From Chrysopilus asiliformis (Eukaryota > Arthropoda > Insecta > Diptera > Rhagionidae): a DNA stretch of 64,000 bases. Every line of letters starts with the position of its first letter. Positions within the stretch are counted from its first letter, which is position 1. This document shows positions 12,158 to 22,360 of the stretch, piece after piece. The position numbers and the translations under genes were made by a program. Under the pieces are notes generated by a model. The model did not search any database and was not told the origin of the DNA. It saw nothing but the letters and a program-made list of their open reading frames with translations. The stretch lies in contig OZ035962.1 in the NCBI GenBank assembly GCA_964034945.1, forward strand, positions 10,615,789 through 10,679,788, read 5' to 3'.

Positions 12158-13620
12158 CAAGCAACCATTTGGAATGCAGGTTACAATGTGACCCTGGTCG
12201 CAAAGTGTCGGTGACAAATCCGTTTATGCGACGGTTGCTTTGTCACCGGTCACAATGAGACCGGTTTCAAATTGGTTAATTTGCAACAGGTCACAAGAAA
12301 ATCGTTTCAAATCGGTGACCTTATGACCTGTGGTCAAAAACCAGTTGCAAATTGGTTACATTGTGACTGTTATGAACCGTTGCATATCGGTTACTTTGTT
12401 ACCAGTCGGAACCCAAGCAACCAGATAAGGCATAATGACTTGGATTAGGGCGTGGTGTCTTAAAATTGGTCGTTACGACCACACCAAGACCAGCGAATCC
12501 GCCTTATAAGGCGTGATGCCTTTCAAGGCTTTTGCAGTGGTCGTCAAGCGGTCCGAGTGACCTAAATATATGCCCTGATAGTCTTAATGTTCGAATGCCT
12601 TGTTTTGGCTTTCATGGTCGTAGTGTCCTCCAGACGCCTTCATAGTCGTCCTGCCTTATAAGACCAACCTTCCACCTTTCGTCCACGAAATGTCTTATAG
12701 GGCATAATGCCTTTGAGAACACTCCAATGCCCTATTTGAGAATGCTTCGAGCATGCGCAGATGAATATCTGCTTCGAGTTTATTTCTAGCATACTTCGAA
12801 TATGCTTCTAGCATTCACGGCGCGAGCCGCCATGACGTTCATCGAAATGGAAAAAAAAAACATTCCTACTGAAAATTTAAAATCTGTTTTTAAAGCACAA
12901 TATGGAAAAACATCGAATAAAAAGTAATTTTACGTGTTTGGGTACACAGCATAACTTTATTTTTACAAGAATTTTATTAAAATCGAATAAAAAAGAATTA
13001 TATATCACTAAAATCGAGAATTGCTACGGCCAACGTAAATAGAGCTCCTGGCAAAACCACTTTCTACGTAAACTTTAAATCGCATGTGAATTGTGACAAT
13101 AAAATCCACAAAAAACCTTAACATCACCGTATGAAATTATTTTGAACGTTTTTTTCCACAAAATATATCCATTAAACTTTATGATTCTTGTCTTATCTTT
13201 CTCTCCTCATGCGGCCTATAGAATAGAGAAAGACAAATAATGTCGCCAGATGAAATGTCAAAAAAAAATTTCGTCATGGTAAAACAAGGCCCTATTTTGG
13301 CCTTCAAAGTCGTGATGCCTTATAGGGCGTGAAATAGGGCACTTTGTGGTCCGGCGGACCTTCCCCACTGTCGACGATAGGTCGACGATAGTTCGACCTA
13401 GTGTCGACAAAGTCGTGGACATTACGACCAATAGGGACGCCTTTGAAGACGAAGTGTCCACTTTACGACCTATAAGGTTACTTGGGAAAGCTGTTGTAGT
13501 TTTTCGTTGTTTTAATCATGCTCGCTTATATTTAACTTACAAACAATGGTATCGAAGTATAAATACTCTACTTTGGACCAAGGAAATCATACTTACACCG
13601 TTTTCTGATGTATACTGGGC
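12158..13620 (+). repeat. Minisatellite-bearing dispersed repeat D, long copy
   Basis: The left end CAAGCAACCATTTGGAATGC and the following about 250 bases of degenerate tandem 'ggttgcaaatcggttactttgtgacc' units match 56101-56400. The right end, from 'gtttttcgttgttttaatcatgctcg' near 13500 to 'ctgatgtatactgg' near 13615, matches 56410-56535. Between them this copy carries about 1.1 kb absent from the other. It includes a second start-like CAAGCAACCAG near 12414, repeated 'cttataaggcgtgatgcctt' words (12480-12720 and again 13300-13345), a 'gagcatgc/cttcgaatatgc' cluster near 12740-12810, and a 'gtcgacgatag' triplet at 13371-13410. The frame 13346-13729 covers the right end and is not gene-like. 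Confidence 0.75.
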
Positions 13621-15482
13621 GTATCTTTATACGGAAAAAAAATTTTTTTTGAGGTTAGAATTGGATTTACGTTATCTGTTTATGTTCACATACATTGGTT
13701 TAAAAATTTCAGTTTTCTTGGTAATGTAAATGATTTGGAATTTGGCAGTATAAACCAATTTATAAACTACCCTGAACATCACAAAAACTGGAGCTTACCG
13801 AACCAAACCACTACCAGATTCGAAATCAGCGACAGAAAATTACTTGAATAAGACTACAATATTTAAAATTTGATCAAGTTTTTAAGGGGCTGCCCATAAG
13901 AAAAAACGTTTGGCTAATTTGAGATTTTTCGGCTCCTTTCTTCATCAGAATTTTTCGCGATTTTTTGTCTGGAGTTTAGCGTGCCGTACCACTACAGTAG
14001 AGCCCTCTTTCCATAAAAGTGTCACAGATCTTATGGACGCTCCCATAGACTGCATATCTTAATTTGTTCAGTGGTTTCATCACAAACTTCATTGGTTTAA
14101 TCAAAACTTAATAAAAAAAATTGATTTTTGAGAAAATATTCGTAGCTTTTTATTAATGTTGTAACTCTACTTCAGTTATTATAAAAAAGTATCAGAAAAA
14201 AATCATTTGGAAAATATATTTCAATAACTCATTTGCTAGTTTTCCTCCAAGTTTACATGAATCTAAAAGTCCTTTAAGTGTGTTACTAACGATGATAAAA
14301 CATAAAGAACTAGTTTCATAATCATGCAAAATTAGAAATTACGAAATCGATTAAAATCTACAACAAGAGGTCAATATCTCGCCAAATGCGCATAATAGCA
14401 AAACCGCACAGATGTTCTTCCAATGATCGATCATTGATTGCCGCTGAATCTTATCGGATTTTAACAATCAATAGATAAATCTACCCACCAGCTTATGTTG
14501 AAGCATAATTTTTTTGTGCTTAAAAACAATAAATCTTTTAGCACAACTTTCAATTTCTGTACGTTCATAAATCAGCCTCGGAAACGATTATGATGGGAAG
14601 CACTCATGAGTCAAGTTAAGCATTTTCTAAGTGGTTAAAAATAATTTTCGAATGATAAACAACCTTAACTTAAAAAAGGTCGACGATATCAGCCGTGGGT
14701 ATTTCAACTGAAAATAATCAAATTTTCCATATTGGAATGTTTTCTTTTATTCGAAGTGTTTTTGTACAAAATTAATTTAAATTCAAAATTCTAGTTTCTA
14801 CGGGAATAGATGCTTACTTCACCTATACAAAAATCAATCGAGCACTTGTTTCAATATCATCTATTTTAAAGATTTGCTGATTTGCTAGCCGAGGCTGAGA
14901 TCAAAGAACGACATTGATTATCACCTATTCGTGAACTGATCAACAATAATAGAATAGCAATGAAATATGGGGGTTTTCACTTTTAGGATATGGTTTTAAT
15001 GACTGTGCAAACATATTGACGCAAAGTCGCACAATGGAAGTGATGATGACCGAAAATATCTAAAAAAAACACTACTTGAATGAATATTTGAATGATGAAA
15101 CTCTTGAGGCAAAAGTTCGTAATTTTGAACTATTTTTGCGTATGTTATATTAAATATTACCTCAATGATTGCCACAAGTGTTTGTTTATTGACTCAATGT
15201 GGTTTTCTCGATAGTGACTTCAATGAGTTGAGTTGAACTTAGAATTTTTGTTTCACTTTCTTTAAGGTAACATGAACAATATGGAAATTTTTCGAAATTT
15301 GTTTGTCTTCCAAGCTAAGTTGACGGTATCAACTTCTTATGAATTGAGACTATTTGGTGATTTACGCAATATGACTTTGAATTTTACGCAATATGCATGT
15401 GAATTTGAATTTTCTTCAGTTTATCCGCCTAATGTATATGGTTCAAAGAATTTCACCTGCGGCGTATTTTTGTTTCTTATTA
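13621..15482. other. Non-coding intron
   Basis: AT-rich intron. The phrase 'aaggggctgcccataagaaaaaacg..taatttgagatttttcgg' near 13890 recurs as 'agggtctgtccataaaaaacgg...taattttgagtttttcgg' near 37010, marking one end of a further dispersed DNA element whose other end I cannot place. A CACCTGCGGCG word near 15461 belongs to the hAT-like family of 50109. Confidence 0.5.
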
Positions 15483-15710
15483 GGGTAAGTATCCAGATCG
15501 GAGCCCGGTACCAGTTCTGAGCACCCCTGTTAATTTTCCGGCTAAAACAAGTAACTCATAGAAATAAAAATTGAATTCGAAAAATAATTGGTTTCATCAC
15601 GTTGTGAAATGTGTTTTAATCGGCTTAATCGCGCACAATTCTTGTTTTAGCCGGAAAGATAAAAGGGGTGCTCAGAACTGGTGCCGGGCTCAGATCTGGA
15701 TACTTTACCC
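15483..15710. mobile_element. TA-flanked MITE with long inverted repeats
   Basis: A 228-base element starting GGGTAAGTATCCAGATCGGA and ending with its inverse, GATCTGGATACTTTACCC, with TA on each side (15481-15482 and 15711-15712). The terminal inverted repeats run for roughly 65-70 bases and include GGTGCTCAGAACTGG and CCGGCTAAAACAAG words on both arms. The TA target and length fit a Tc1/mariner-mobilised MITE. It sits inside a decayed hAT-like repeat, so it is a secondary insertion. The apparent GTAAGT in the left arm is part of the element, not a splice donor. Confidence 0.85.
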
Positions 15711-17700
15711 TATTTTAGTCATTTTTTATTTAAAGATCGAGAAAGAGCAGTTTCTGAAAACTATATGGCTTTCAAGTAATTTTAAAATGCGTCGCGTTAT
15801 TCGTGTAAGATTTAGCCTATAGAATGTTTTTGTTGACACAATTTCTTATGACGAAATATCTAAAAATTGTCAAGCTAATGAATAAAAAAAACTTGCAATG
15901 GGAAAGTCGCCAATTCATAAATTTAGAAATTAATTAAAAGCGAACTGCTGATGTCATTCCTAGTAACAAAAGCCACATTCATCTGCAAAACTCTGTGAAG
16001 TGGAGGCCTTTTGAATGTTCCCCAAAATCAAGTCATTTAATACAAAATAGTGTCAAGTGGTCCATTTACATTCAATCGGGGCTAATTATGCAATTCAAGA
16101 TAAGATTGTTGCTAAATGCAATCAACTAAAAGCGAACTAAATCCATAAATCATAAACCAAATATGCAGTTTTTTTAAACTCTGCTGTATTGCCATTTTAT
16201 TATTAGTAGGAGCCAATTGACGTTATGTTACTAACTTGATCTTACCAAACACCTGAAATACCAGACATACCAGTAAAATTAGAGATCTCGATTGAAGCGA
16301 TTTAGATCATATATAGGCGTGGTCAATCTATCTCTCTAGATGATTAACGTGCATGCAAAATGGTAATTTTCGAATGCGCTCAAACATCAGTTTAAATCGA
16401 AATTCCTATGTTCAAAGTAATCACAAGACCTGATTTAAACTAAAGCCCAGCCTTTGGGACTGATCATTAGACGCCGAATGAGTCGCATATAATTTTATCC
16501 TTTAGGACGTTCAAATTACAGAAATCTATCAATCGAAGATCAAACATTCAAATAATTCCATCTCAATGAAATCCCGAGCCGCTGTTCTACCAATCAAACG
16601 TCCAAATCCATTTTAAAATCTGACTGTACATAGCTTAGCCCTGCAATTGATCGTGTACGATCGATTAAGCTTTTAATACTATGATCATGATCCGTAATTT
16701 TCCATTTAACATTTCACATTATTCATGGACCGCGTTTATGCCGCATTCGTATTTAATGCCCAGAAAATGACTAATATTGAGCGTAAGTGTTTTTGATCTA
16801 ATTAAAATTAGAATAAAAAGGTTGATTTTTGAAACAACTGTTGTTTGATGAGATCGTTTTTCACCTCGATTTTCCCTATTGAAAATAAAAATTGCACGCC
16901 CCGAACTTATCAGCGATTTTAGATCTTTCTTTACGGTGACATTTCACCTTTTCGTGAAGATTTGAGAAAAAAAAGGTAATTTCCATTTCCTTTGCCATCA
17001 ATTGATTGTTAAATCTTAATTAAATTCCACGAGAATTTTCGCAATCAAACAATTGCGATTGAATTAAAAACTCGTTTCAGCAATTCCTGAAGTGGTAAGA
17101 AATAAAGTTTTTCCTGTTTGAAAAGACAAATAAATTAATCAAAGGCAGTTGAATATTTGGTATGACAAACAATCAATAAATCAAGCTATTGATCTGTCAA
17201 AATATAGTTTTGTTCAATTAAGTAGGAAGATTGAATGTAATAACGGTCGACTGTTGGGAAACTTTTATTATGATTAAAAGCTTTTATTTTGATCGTGTTA
17301 TGAAAATTATTGCCAATATGTGACACACTTTTTGAGTTCCTCAATTTAAAAGCACGAACCATTTTTGCTTAAAGTGTACCGAAAAAAAAAGAAATATTAT
17401 TGCACTTTTTATGTAATTTTGAATGATTAATTTTTCTTCAAAATTTCGACATCAGCTTGAGCTGTAGTTATTTTTATAAGAATTTTTTACTTGTATTCGG
17501 TGAACTAATTTTTAAACCATTTGTTATTCTTGGTTTTCTGGACCATTAACTATTGAATATCAGGGAAAAACTGTTTCCATTCATAGTTTAGAAAATTATG
17601 TGAAAAATATTTTTCTGAATGACTGATTATAAAATGTTGAAAAAAAAAATCTTAACAATATAAAAAACTTTCAAACAAAATTGCCATTACAAAAAAGTTT
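15711..17700. other. Non-coding intron
   Basis: Contains the tail of the interrupted repeat to about 15830, then AT-rich unique-looking DNA. 16600-16740 is dense in short palindromic CGATCG/TGATCA/ATCGAT words, as at 35850-36160. No exon is supported. Confidence 0.5.
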
Positions 17701-17704
17701 TTTT

Positions 17705-18265
17705 TCAAGATGGCGAAAGTGAGATTGAAATCAGTTCAGCGAATAAAAATATGTGCGGATAGGGGGTTTAAGGATGAGGGTGGGCGAATTTTTGTGCACT
17801 AAAACATTATTTCCATTATTTCCCATAGAATGACGAAAACAGGATCGAAATGGATTCAGTAGCGCAAAAGATACACGAAGAGGGAGTTTAAACTTACGGG
17901 GAAGGGTGAATTCTTGTAAACTGAAACATTCCTTTCATTATTTCCAACCAAGTAGCGAAAACTCCATCAAAATTGGTTCAGTGGAACAAAAGATACAAAT
18001 GAGGAGGTTTAAAACTAGGGAGAAGGGTTAATTTTTTTTACACCGTAGCATTACTTTTTATTTCCAACCGAATGGTTAAAACGAGATCGAAATCGGTTCA
18101 AAATCGATTCAAAATCGGTTCAAAATGGGTTCAAAATTGGTTAAAATTTGGTTCAGTGGATCAAAAGATACTAAGGGAGAGTTTAAAGTAAGGGGAGACG
18201 TTAAATTTTTCTTTTTGCACTAAAATGTTCCTCCCGCAATATCCAGCCGAATGCCAAAAATAGGA
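17705..18265 (+). repeat. Degenerate tandem array, about 115-base units
   Basis: Four to five diverged units each read roughly: 'tttccaaccgaatggcgaaaa.agatcgaaat.ggttcagtggancaaaagatac', a purine-rich 'gggggtttaaa..aggggag' block, then 'gggtgaatttttgtgcactaaaacatt'. One unit contains an internal expansion of a 12-base word (ATCGGTTCAAA and variants, 18080-18150). The same theme appears inverted at 52620-52900 and, weakly, near 35160-35320 and 29510-29640, so the array belongs to a dispersed family. Read as protein it gives nothing sensible. Confidence 0.75.
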
Positions 18266-19813
18266 CCAACAACCCCAAAAAAGACGTACCAACCTTTCCG
18301 TTTCGTCGGGGGTAAAAAAAGCATCAAAAACGTTTATTATCAATTTAAAAATCCTGTGAAAATTAATTTTTTTAAAAACCAGAAAGAAATTTTCCGGTAT
18401 ATATTTTTCCCTTAAAGAAATGATTAAAAGTTTAAAAGAAGAATACATTTTTGTTGAGAAAAAACACAATTTTTACGTTTAAAGAAAATTCAGTAATTTA
18501 ATTTAAACCCTTATGTAAAACATATTTGGAACACATAAATTTTTTATGGATTTTGTGGGCGAAAAAGCTATTAAAATGAAACATGATAACGAGTATAAAT
18601 CTTTAGCAAACGTTAAACCCCGCAATAAATCAAAATTTAACCAGATAATTGCCTAGAAATAAATCGACTGCCATCTTTTGCAAACGGTAAGAGCAGAAGC
18701 ATAATCATTAATGTTGCTTAATTAATAAAAGCTGAACAAACACCAACCAAAATTGTGCAACTTTCGAAACATTTATCCCATTCAAATTTGTAACGTTATT
18801 CGATACCTCGTTTGGATGCTTTAAATATTTTCGACTGAAAAATGAGATTTTGCGCACCTTAATTACTGGACCGTTGTAGCATATCAAAGATCCATTTCAC
18901 GGGCCATTTAACATACCATCAATAATTAAATAGTTGGGCCCTGTTTATAAACTGAGTCAGCTTCTCGGGTGTACTCGTGTTGAGCCTATCTGGAATGACA
19001 AAACTACATAAGAAAATTTAATACTTTCGATGGTATGTGAAATCAGATAAATTAGTAAACTTTACTAATAAATAAATTTAATTGCAAAACACGACTCTAG
19101 ATATCCATTCATATTTCGTTTCTCTGCTGATTGACTTTTTTCAGATGAAAAAAAGCTTCAATGGAAAGCAGTCTATCGTAAAAATTGTCTTCGATTGATT
19201 CTTCAAGATTTGAAGTCTTTATAAGCCCGCGTTGGCATAAATCTTCGTTAACTTGGGGCAACAAAAAAAATATACTTTTACTATTGGCTATTTGGAGTAA
19301 CAAAAAATTAATCACATCAGCGTAGAATGCCATCGATGACATGATTATCTTGATCCGATCGCGCCAGACTGCCTCGATTTATGAACATGTGATAAATTTC
19401 TCCTCTACAAAAGATATTGATCGAGATTCTTGTCTTGAAATTAATTTGTTCATTGGATTTCACTTTGTGTGACGTTAAATCATTTGCTCCAACTTAAATT
19501 TCTATTCGTTAAACAAAACTGATCCAATTGTTAAACAAATCTCTGTAAAAAAACTAAATATTATACCCTGAGGGCTTTTACTGGCGGACCTCTCAATTGC
19601 TGGACAAATAAAGTTATTTCTGGGTGTGAACTTAGATTTCTAAATCCCTGATGGCTATTTAGTTGGGTTCAACTATTATTTTTGTGAACTTTCTTTGTCA
19701 GGAGGTTAGAAAACCCAAAAAAGTTTGCTTTTATTTATTTATTTTTTTCTGAGGTGCTTTGGTATTTGAATTTGTTCGTCGAATTTTTAAAAATTTGCAT
19801 GCACTACACCCAG
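18266..19813. other. Non-coding intron
   Basis: AT-rich intron with no supported exon, RNA gene or clear repeat boundary. The open frames at 18161-18469 and 19109-19342 (minus) are short and unrelated to known proteins. Confidence 0.5.
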
Positions 19814-20061
19814 AAAAAATTTTTTTAAAAAAAAGCTTTTATTAAAAAAAATGCACTAAAAAGAAAAAAATAATTTTCTGGACGCTGTGTATCACAAATA
19901 TAAAAGCTTTTAAAAAGCGAGATAAATGTTTATTTTATTGTTTTATGCTTTATCTCGCTTTTTAAAAGCTTTTATATTTGTGATACACAGCGTCCAGAAA
20001 ATTATTTTTTTCTTTTTAGTGCATTTTTTTTAATAAAAGCTTTTTTTTAAAAAAATTTTTT
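19814..20061. repeat. Near-perfect 250 bp palindrome
   Basis: The left arm 19814-19926 and right arm 19949-20061 are reverse complements by eye over about 113 bases, separated by 22 bases. Landmarks are ATTTTCTGGACGCTGTGTAT and AAAAGCTTTTAAAAAGCGAG on the left arm and their complements on the right. The AAAAGCTTTTAAAA word reappears at about 21146-21160, after the tandem array, suggesting that palindrome, array and tail form one composite element. Transcribed, it would form a very stable hairpin. Confidence 0.9.
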
Positions 20062-20119
20062 TATTTTTTTTTATTTTGTTCTTTTTAGTCTTCGAATATA
20101 TAGCTTTACATTTGAGATG

Positions 20120-20985
20120 TCCTTACAGGCTTTTTAACTTGAGAATCGTATTCAGCGAACCCCAAAACCCGCAGAATATATTTTTTCCCGGAACAATTGA
20201 GAAAAAGGATAATCACGTTATCCTTACAGGACATTCCGTTATCCTTACAGACTTTTTAATGACAGATTCGGATTCAGCGACCCCAAAAACCCCAGAATAG
20301 ATTTTTTTTTCCGGAAAATTTGGAGAAAAGGATAATCACGTTATCCTTACAGGACCTTCCGTTATCCTTACAGACTTTTTAATGACAGATTCGGATTCAG
20401 CGACCCCAAAAACCCCCAGGATAGATTTTTTTCCGGAAAATTTGGAGAAAAGGATAATCACGTTATCCTTACAGGACCTTCCGTTATCCTTACAGAGTTT
20501 TTGATGACAGATTCGGATTCAGCGACCCCAAAAACCCCAGAATAGATTTTTTTCCGGAAAATTTGGAGAAAAGGATAATCACGTTATCCTTACAGGACCT
20601 TCCGTTATCCTTACAGACTTTTTAATGACAGATTCGGATTCAGCGACCCCAAAAACCCCCAGAATAGATTTTTTTCCGGAAAATTTGGAGAAAAGGATAA
20701 TCACGTTATCCTTACAGGACCTTCCGTTATACTTACAGACTTTTTAATGACAGATTCGGATTCAGCGACCCCAAAAACCCCCAGGATAGATTTTTTTTCC
20801 GGAAAATTTGGAGAAAAGGATAATCACGTTATCCTTACAGGACCTTCCGTTATCCTTACTGACTTTTTAATGACAGATTCGGATTCAGCGACGCCAAAAA
20901 CCCCCAGGATAGATTTTTTTCCGGAAAATTTGGAGAAAAGGATAATCACGTTATCCTTACAGGACCTTCCGTTATCCTTATAAGG
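20120..20985 (+). repeat. Tandem array, seven units of about 122 bp
   Basis: Seven head-to-tail copies with the landmark GACAGATTCGGATTCAGCGA near 20262, 20384, 20506, 20628, 20750 and 20873 (a diverged first copy is near 20143). Unit length is 121-123 bases. Apart from the first, the copies are nearly identical, implying recent amplification or homogenisation. Each unit contains AAGGATAATCACGTTATCCTT, an inverted pair of TTATCCTT words, then a second direct TTATCCTTACAG. Open frames such as 20747-20983 exist only because unit length is near a multiple of three. Confidence 0.92.
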
Positions 20986-21170
20986 ACGAAGTAGTGAAAA
21001 TATTGTATTGTCATCGGACTTATATAAGTGTGCAAAATTTCAAGTCAATCGGACAAGTGGAAGTGGGTCAAAATTGGGTTGCAAGATTTGATCTGACAAA
21101 CAGACAAACAGACAAACAGACAAACAAGATAGCGAGCTAAATAAAAGCTTTTAAAAATTGAGTAAAATTT
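20986..21170 (+). repeat. Repeat tail following the tandem array
   Basis: The phrase TGCAAAATTTCAAGTCAATC followed by 'ggacaagtggaagtgggtcaaaattgggttgcaagatttgatctgacaaacagacaaac' is of a type seen at transposable-element ends in many insects. A short ACAAACAG tandem repeat lies at about 21096-21126. It ends 'tagcgagctaaataaaagcttttaaaaa', which echoes the palindrome at 19814-20061. I read it as the 3' end of the composite element. Confidence 0.6.
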
Positions 21171-22140
21171 GTCGACTTCCTGCAGGAACACTTAGCCTAT
21201 TCTTGGCGCGCGTTTTCATGTGTGTGAAGTAAAAATGTGTCAACCTGTGGCGGGAGAAATTCAAAAATCACACCTGGAGCAAAGAAAAAGGGGGGAGGGG
21301 GCTCGAAAAAATGAAAATTTACGTGACGCGTTTTATAGACAGCCCCTAGCAGATTCTTCAACTTCAATTGGCATTTCGGATAATTTGAAGCAAATATTGG
21401 AAATTTATATTAGGGAAATTTATATTAGTTTCGGAAGTGTCTCGCAAACCGCGTAAACTACGTAAGTTTCCAACTCCGTAAATGAACCATCAAAATTTGT
21501 CTGGAAAATCTTTTACGCCACGCTCATAAATTTACGAGACGAAAAATTACGCAAACGTCAACTACGTAGATTTCGAGAGAAAAATATTTTTTGTTACTAT
21601 TTGTTCCCAGTACCAGGAAAACCGAGCCATGCTCTGGCATGTCGTCCTTTTGCTGATATGTCACACCTCTGTTAGAAAAATACACCCAATATGTTAGAAA
21701 AACATACAGCCTAATCCAGCTAACGGTGAGACGATACCTTTCTTACATAATTAAACTTCATATGATGAATATAATTGGGTATAATGTTGATTTTTTTTAT
21801 ATAAAAACATGAGGTTTGTACTGGAAAAGTCAGGTTTGTAGTGAAAAAATCGAAAGCCCTTAGCCTCCTTAGTAATACTGTAAAGTTTCATTTAGGACCC
21901 AATTCGAAGATACCAGGCGAGGGCTATCGAGGGGGGGGGGGGGGGGGTAAAAGCGAATTTTCTTAGAGGTGAGACCTATCTAGAACGATTCCTTGTCCCC
22001 GAAAATCCCTAACCACCAAGTTTCGAGAAAATCGTTAGGCGGGTTTTCGAGATGGTTCTGCAAACATTCCTCGTATTATATTATAGGATATTTCAATAAA
22101 TTTTTTATTTCTTACTGATTCTCGACTTTTTTAACTTCCA
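21171..22140. other. Non-coding with repeat fragment and poly(G)
   Basis: 21205-21285 matches the interior of the MITE at 8925-9196. A run of 17 G lies at 21931-21947, inside a purine-rich stretch. No exon is supported; the frame 21220-21456 is formed over the repeat fragment. Confidence 0.55.
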
Positions 22141-22360
22141 CACATAGAGAAAAAATAGTAAGTGTAACTATTTTGTAATGGAAAATCGTGACTATCACGA
22201 AAATAGTTGATTTCAATAACCAAAATAGTCAAAATCGCTTACTTTTATAATAAATTTAACTATTTAGTGGTAAAATTGATTATTTTTGTAATTGTAATTA
22301 ACGACTTTAGTAATAGTCACGAATAATAGTCACGTTAGATGTACTATTTTTTCTCCTGGT
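22141..22360. mobile_element. MITE with CACATAGAGAAAAAATAGTA end
   Basis: Ends are CACATAGAGAAAAAATAGTA and the inverse-like TACTATTTTTTCTCCTGGT. The interior is built from alternating ACTATTTT / AATAGT words with mirrored order (ATAGTTGATTTCAATAACCA against TAATTGTAATTAACGACTTT). A relative with the same design lies at 56751-56998. The target duplication is not evident. Confidence 0.7.

Noticed and set aside
12158..12420. CRISPR-like direct repeats
   Set aside because: Units are degenerate and contiguous without unique spacers, and the context is eukaryotic.
13346..13729. 127-residue open frame
   Set aside because: It spans the right end of repeat D, whose sister at 56.4 kb does not keep the frame, and it resembles no protein.
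20747..20983. Repetitive 41-residue frame (SATPKTPRIDFF repeats)
   Set aside because: It follows only from unit lengths near a multiple of three; other units shift frame and contain stops.
21931..21947. Poly(G) run as a regulatory G-quadruplex
   Set aside because: A single homopolymer in AT-rich DNA is more likely slippage or sequencing noise; no supporting context.
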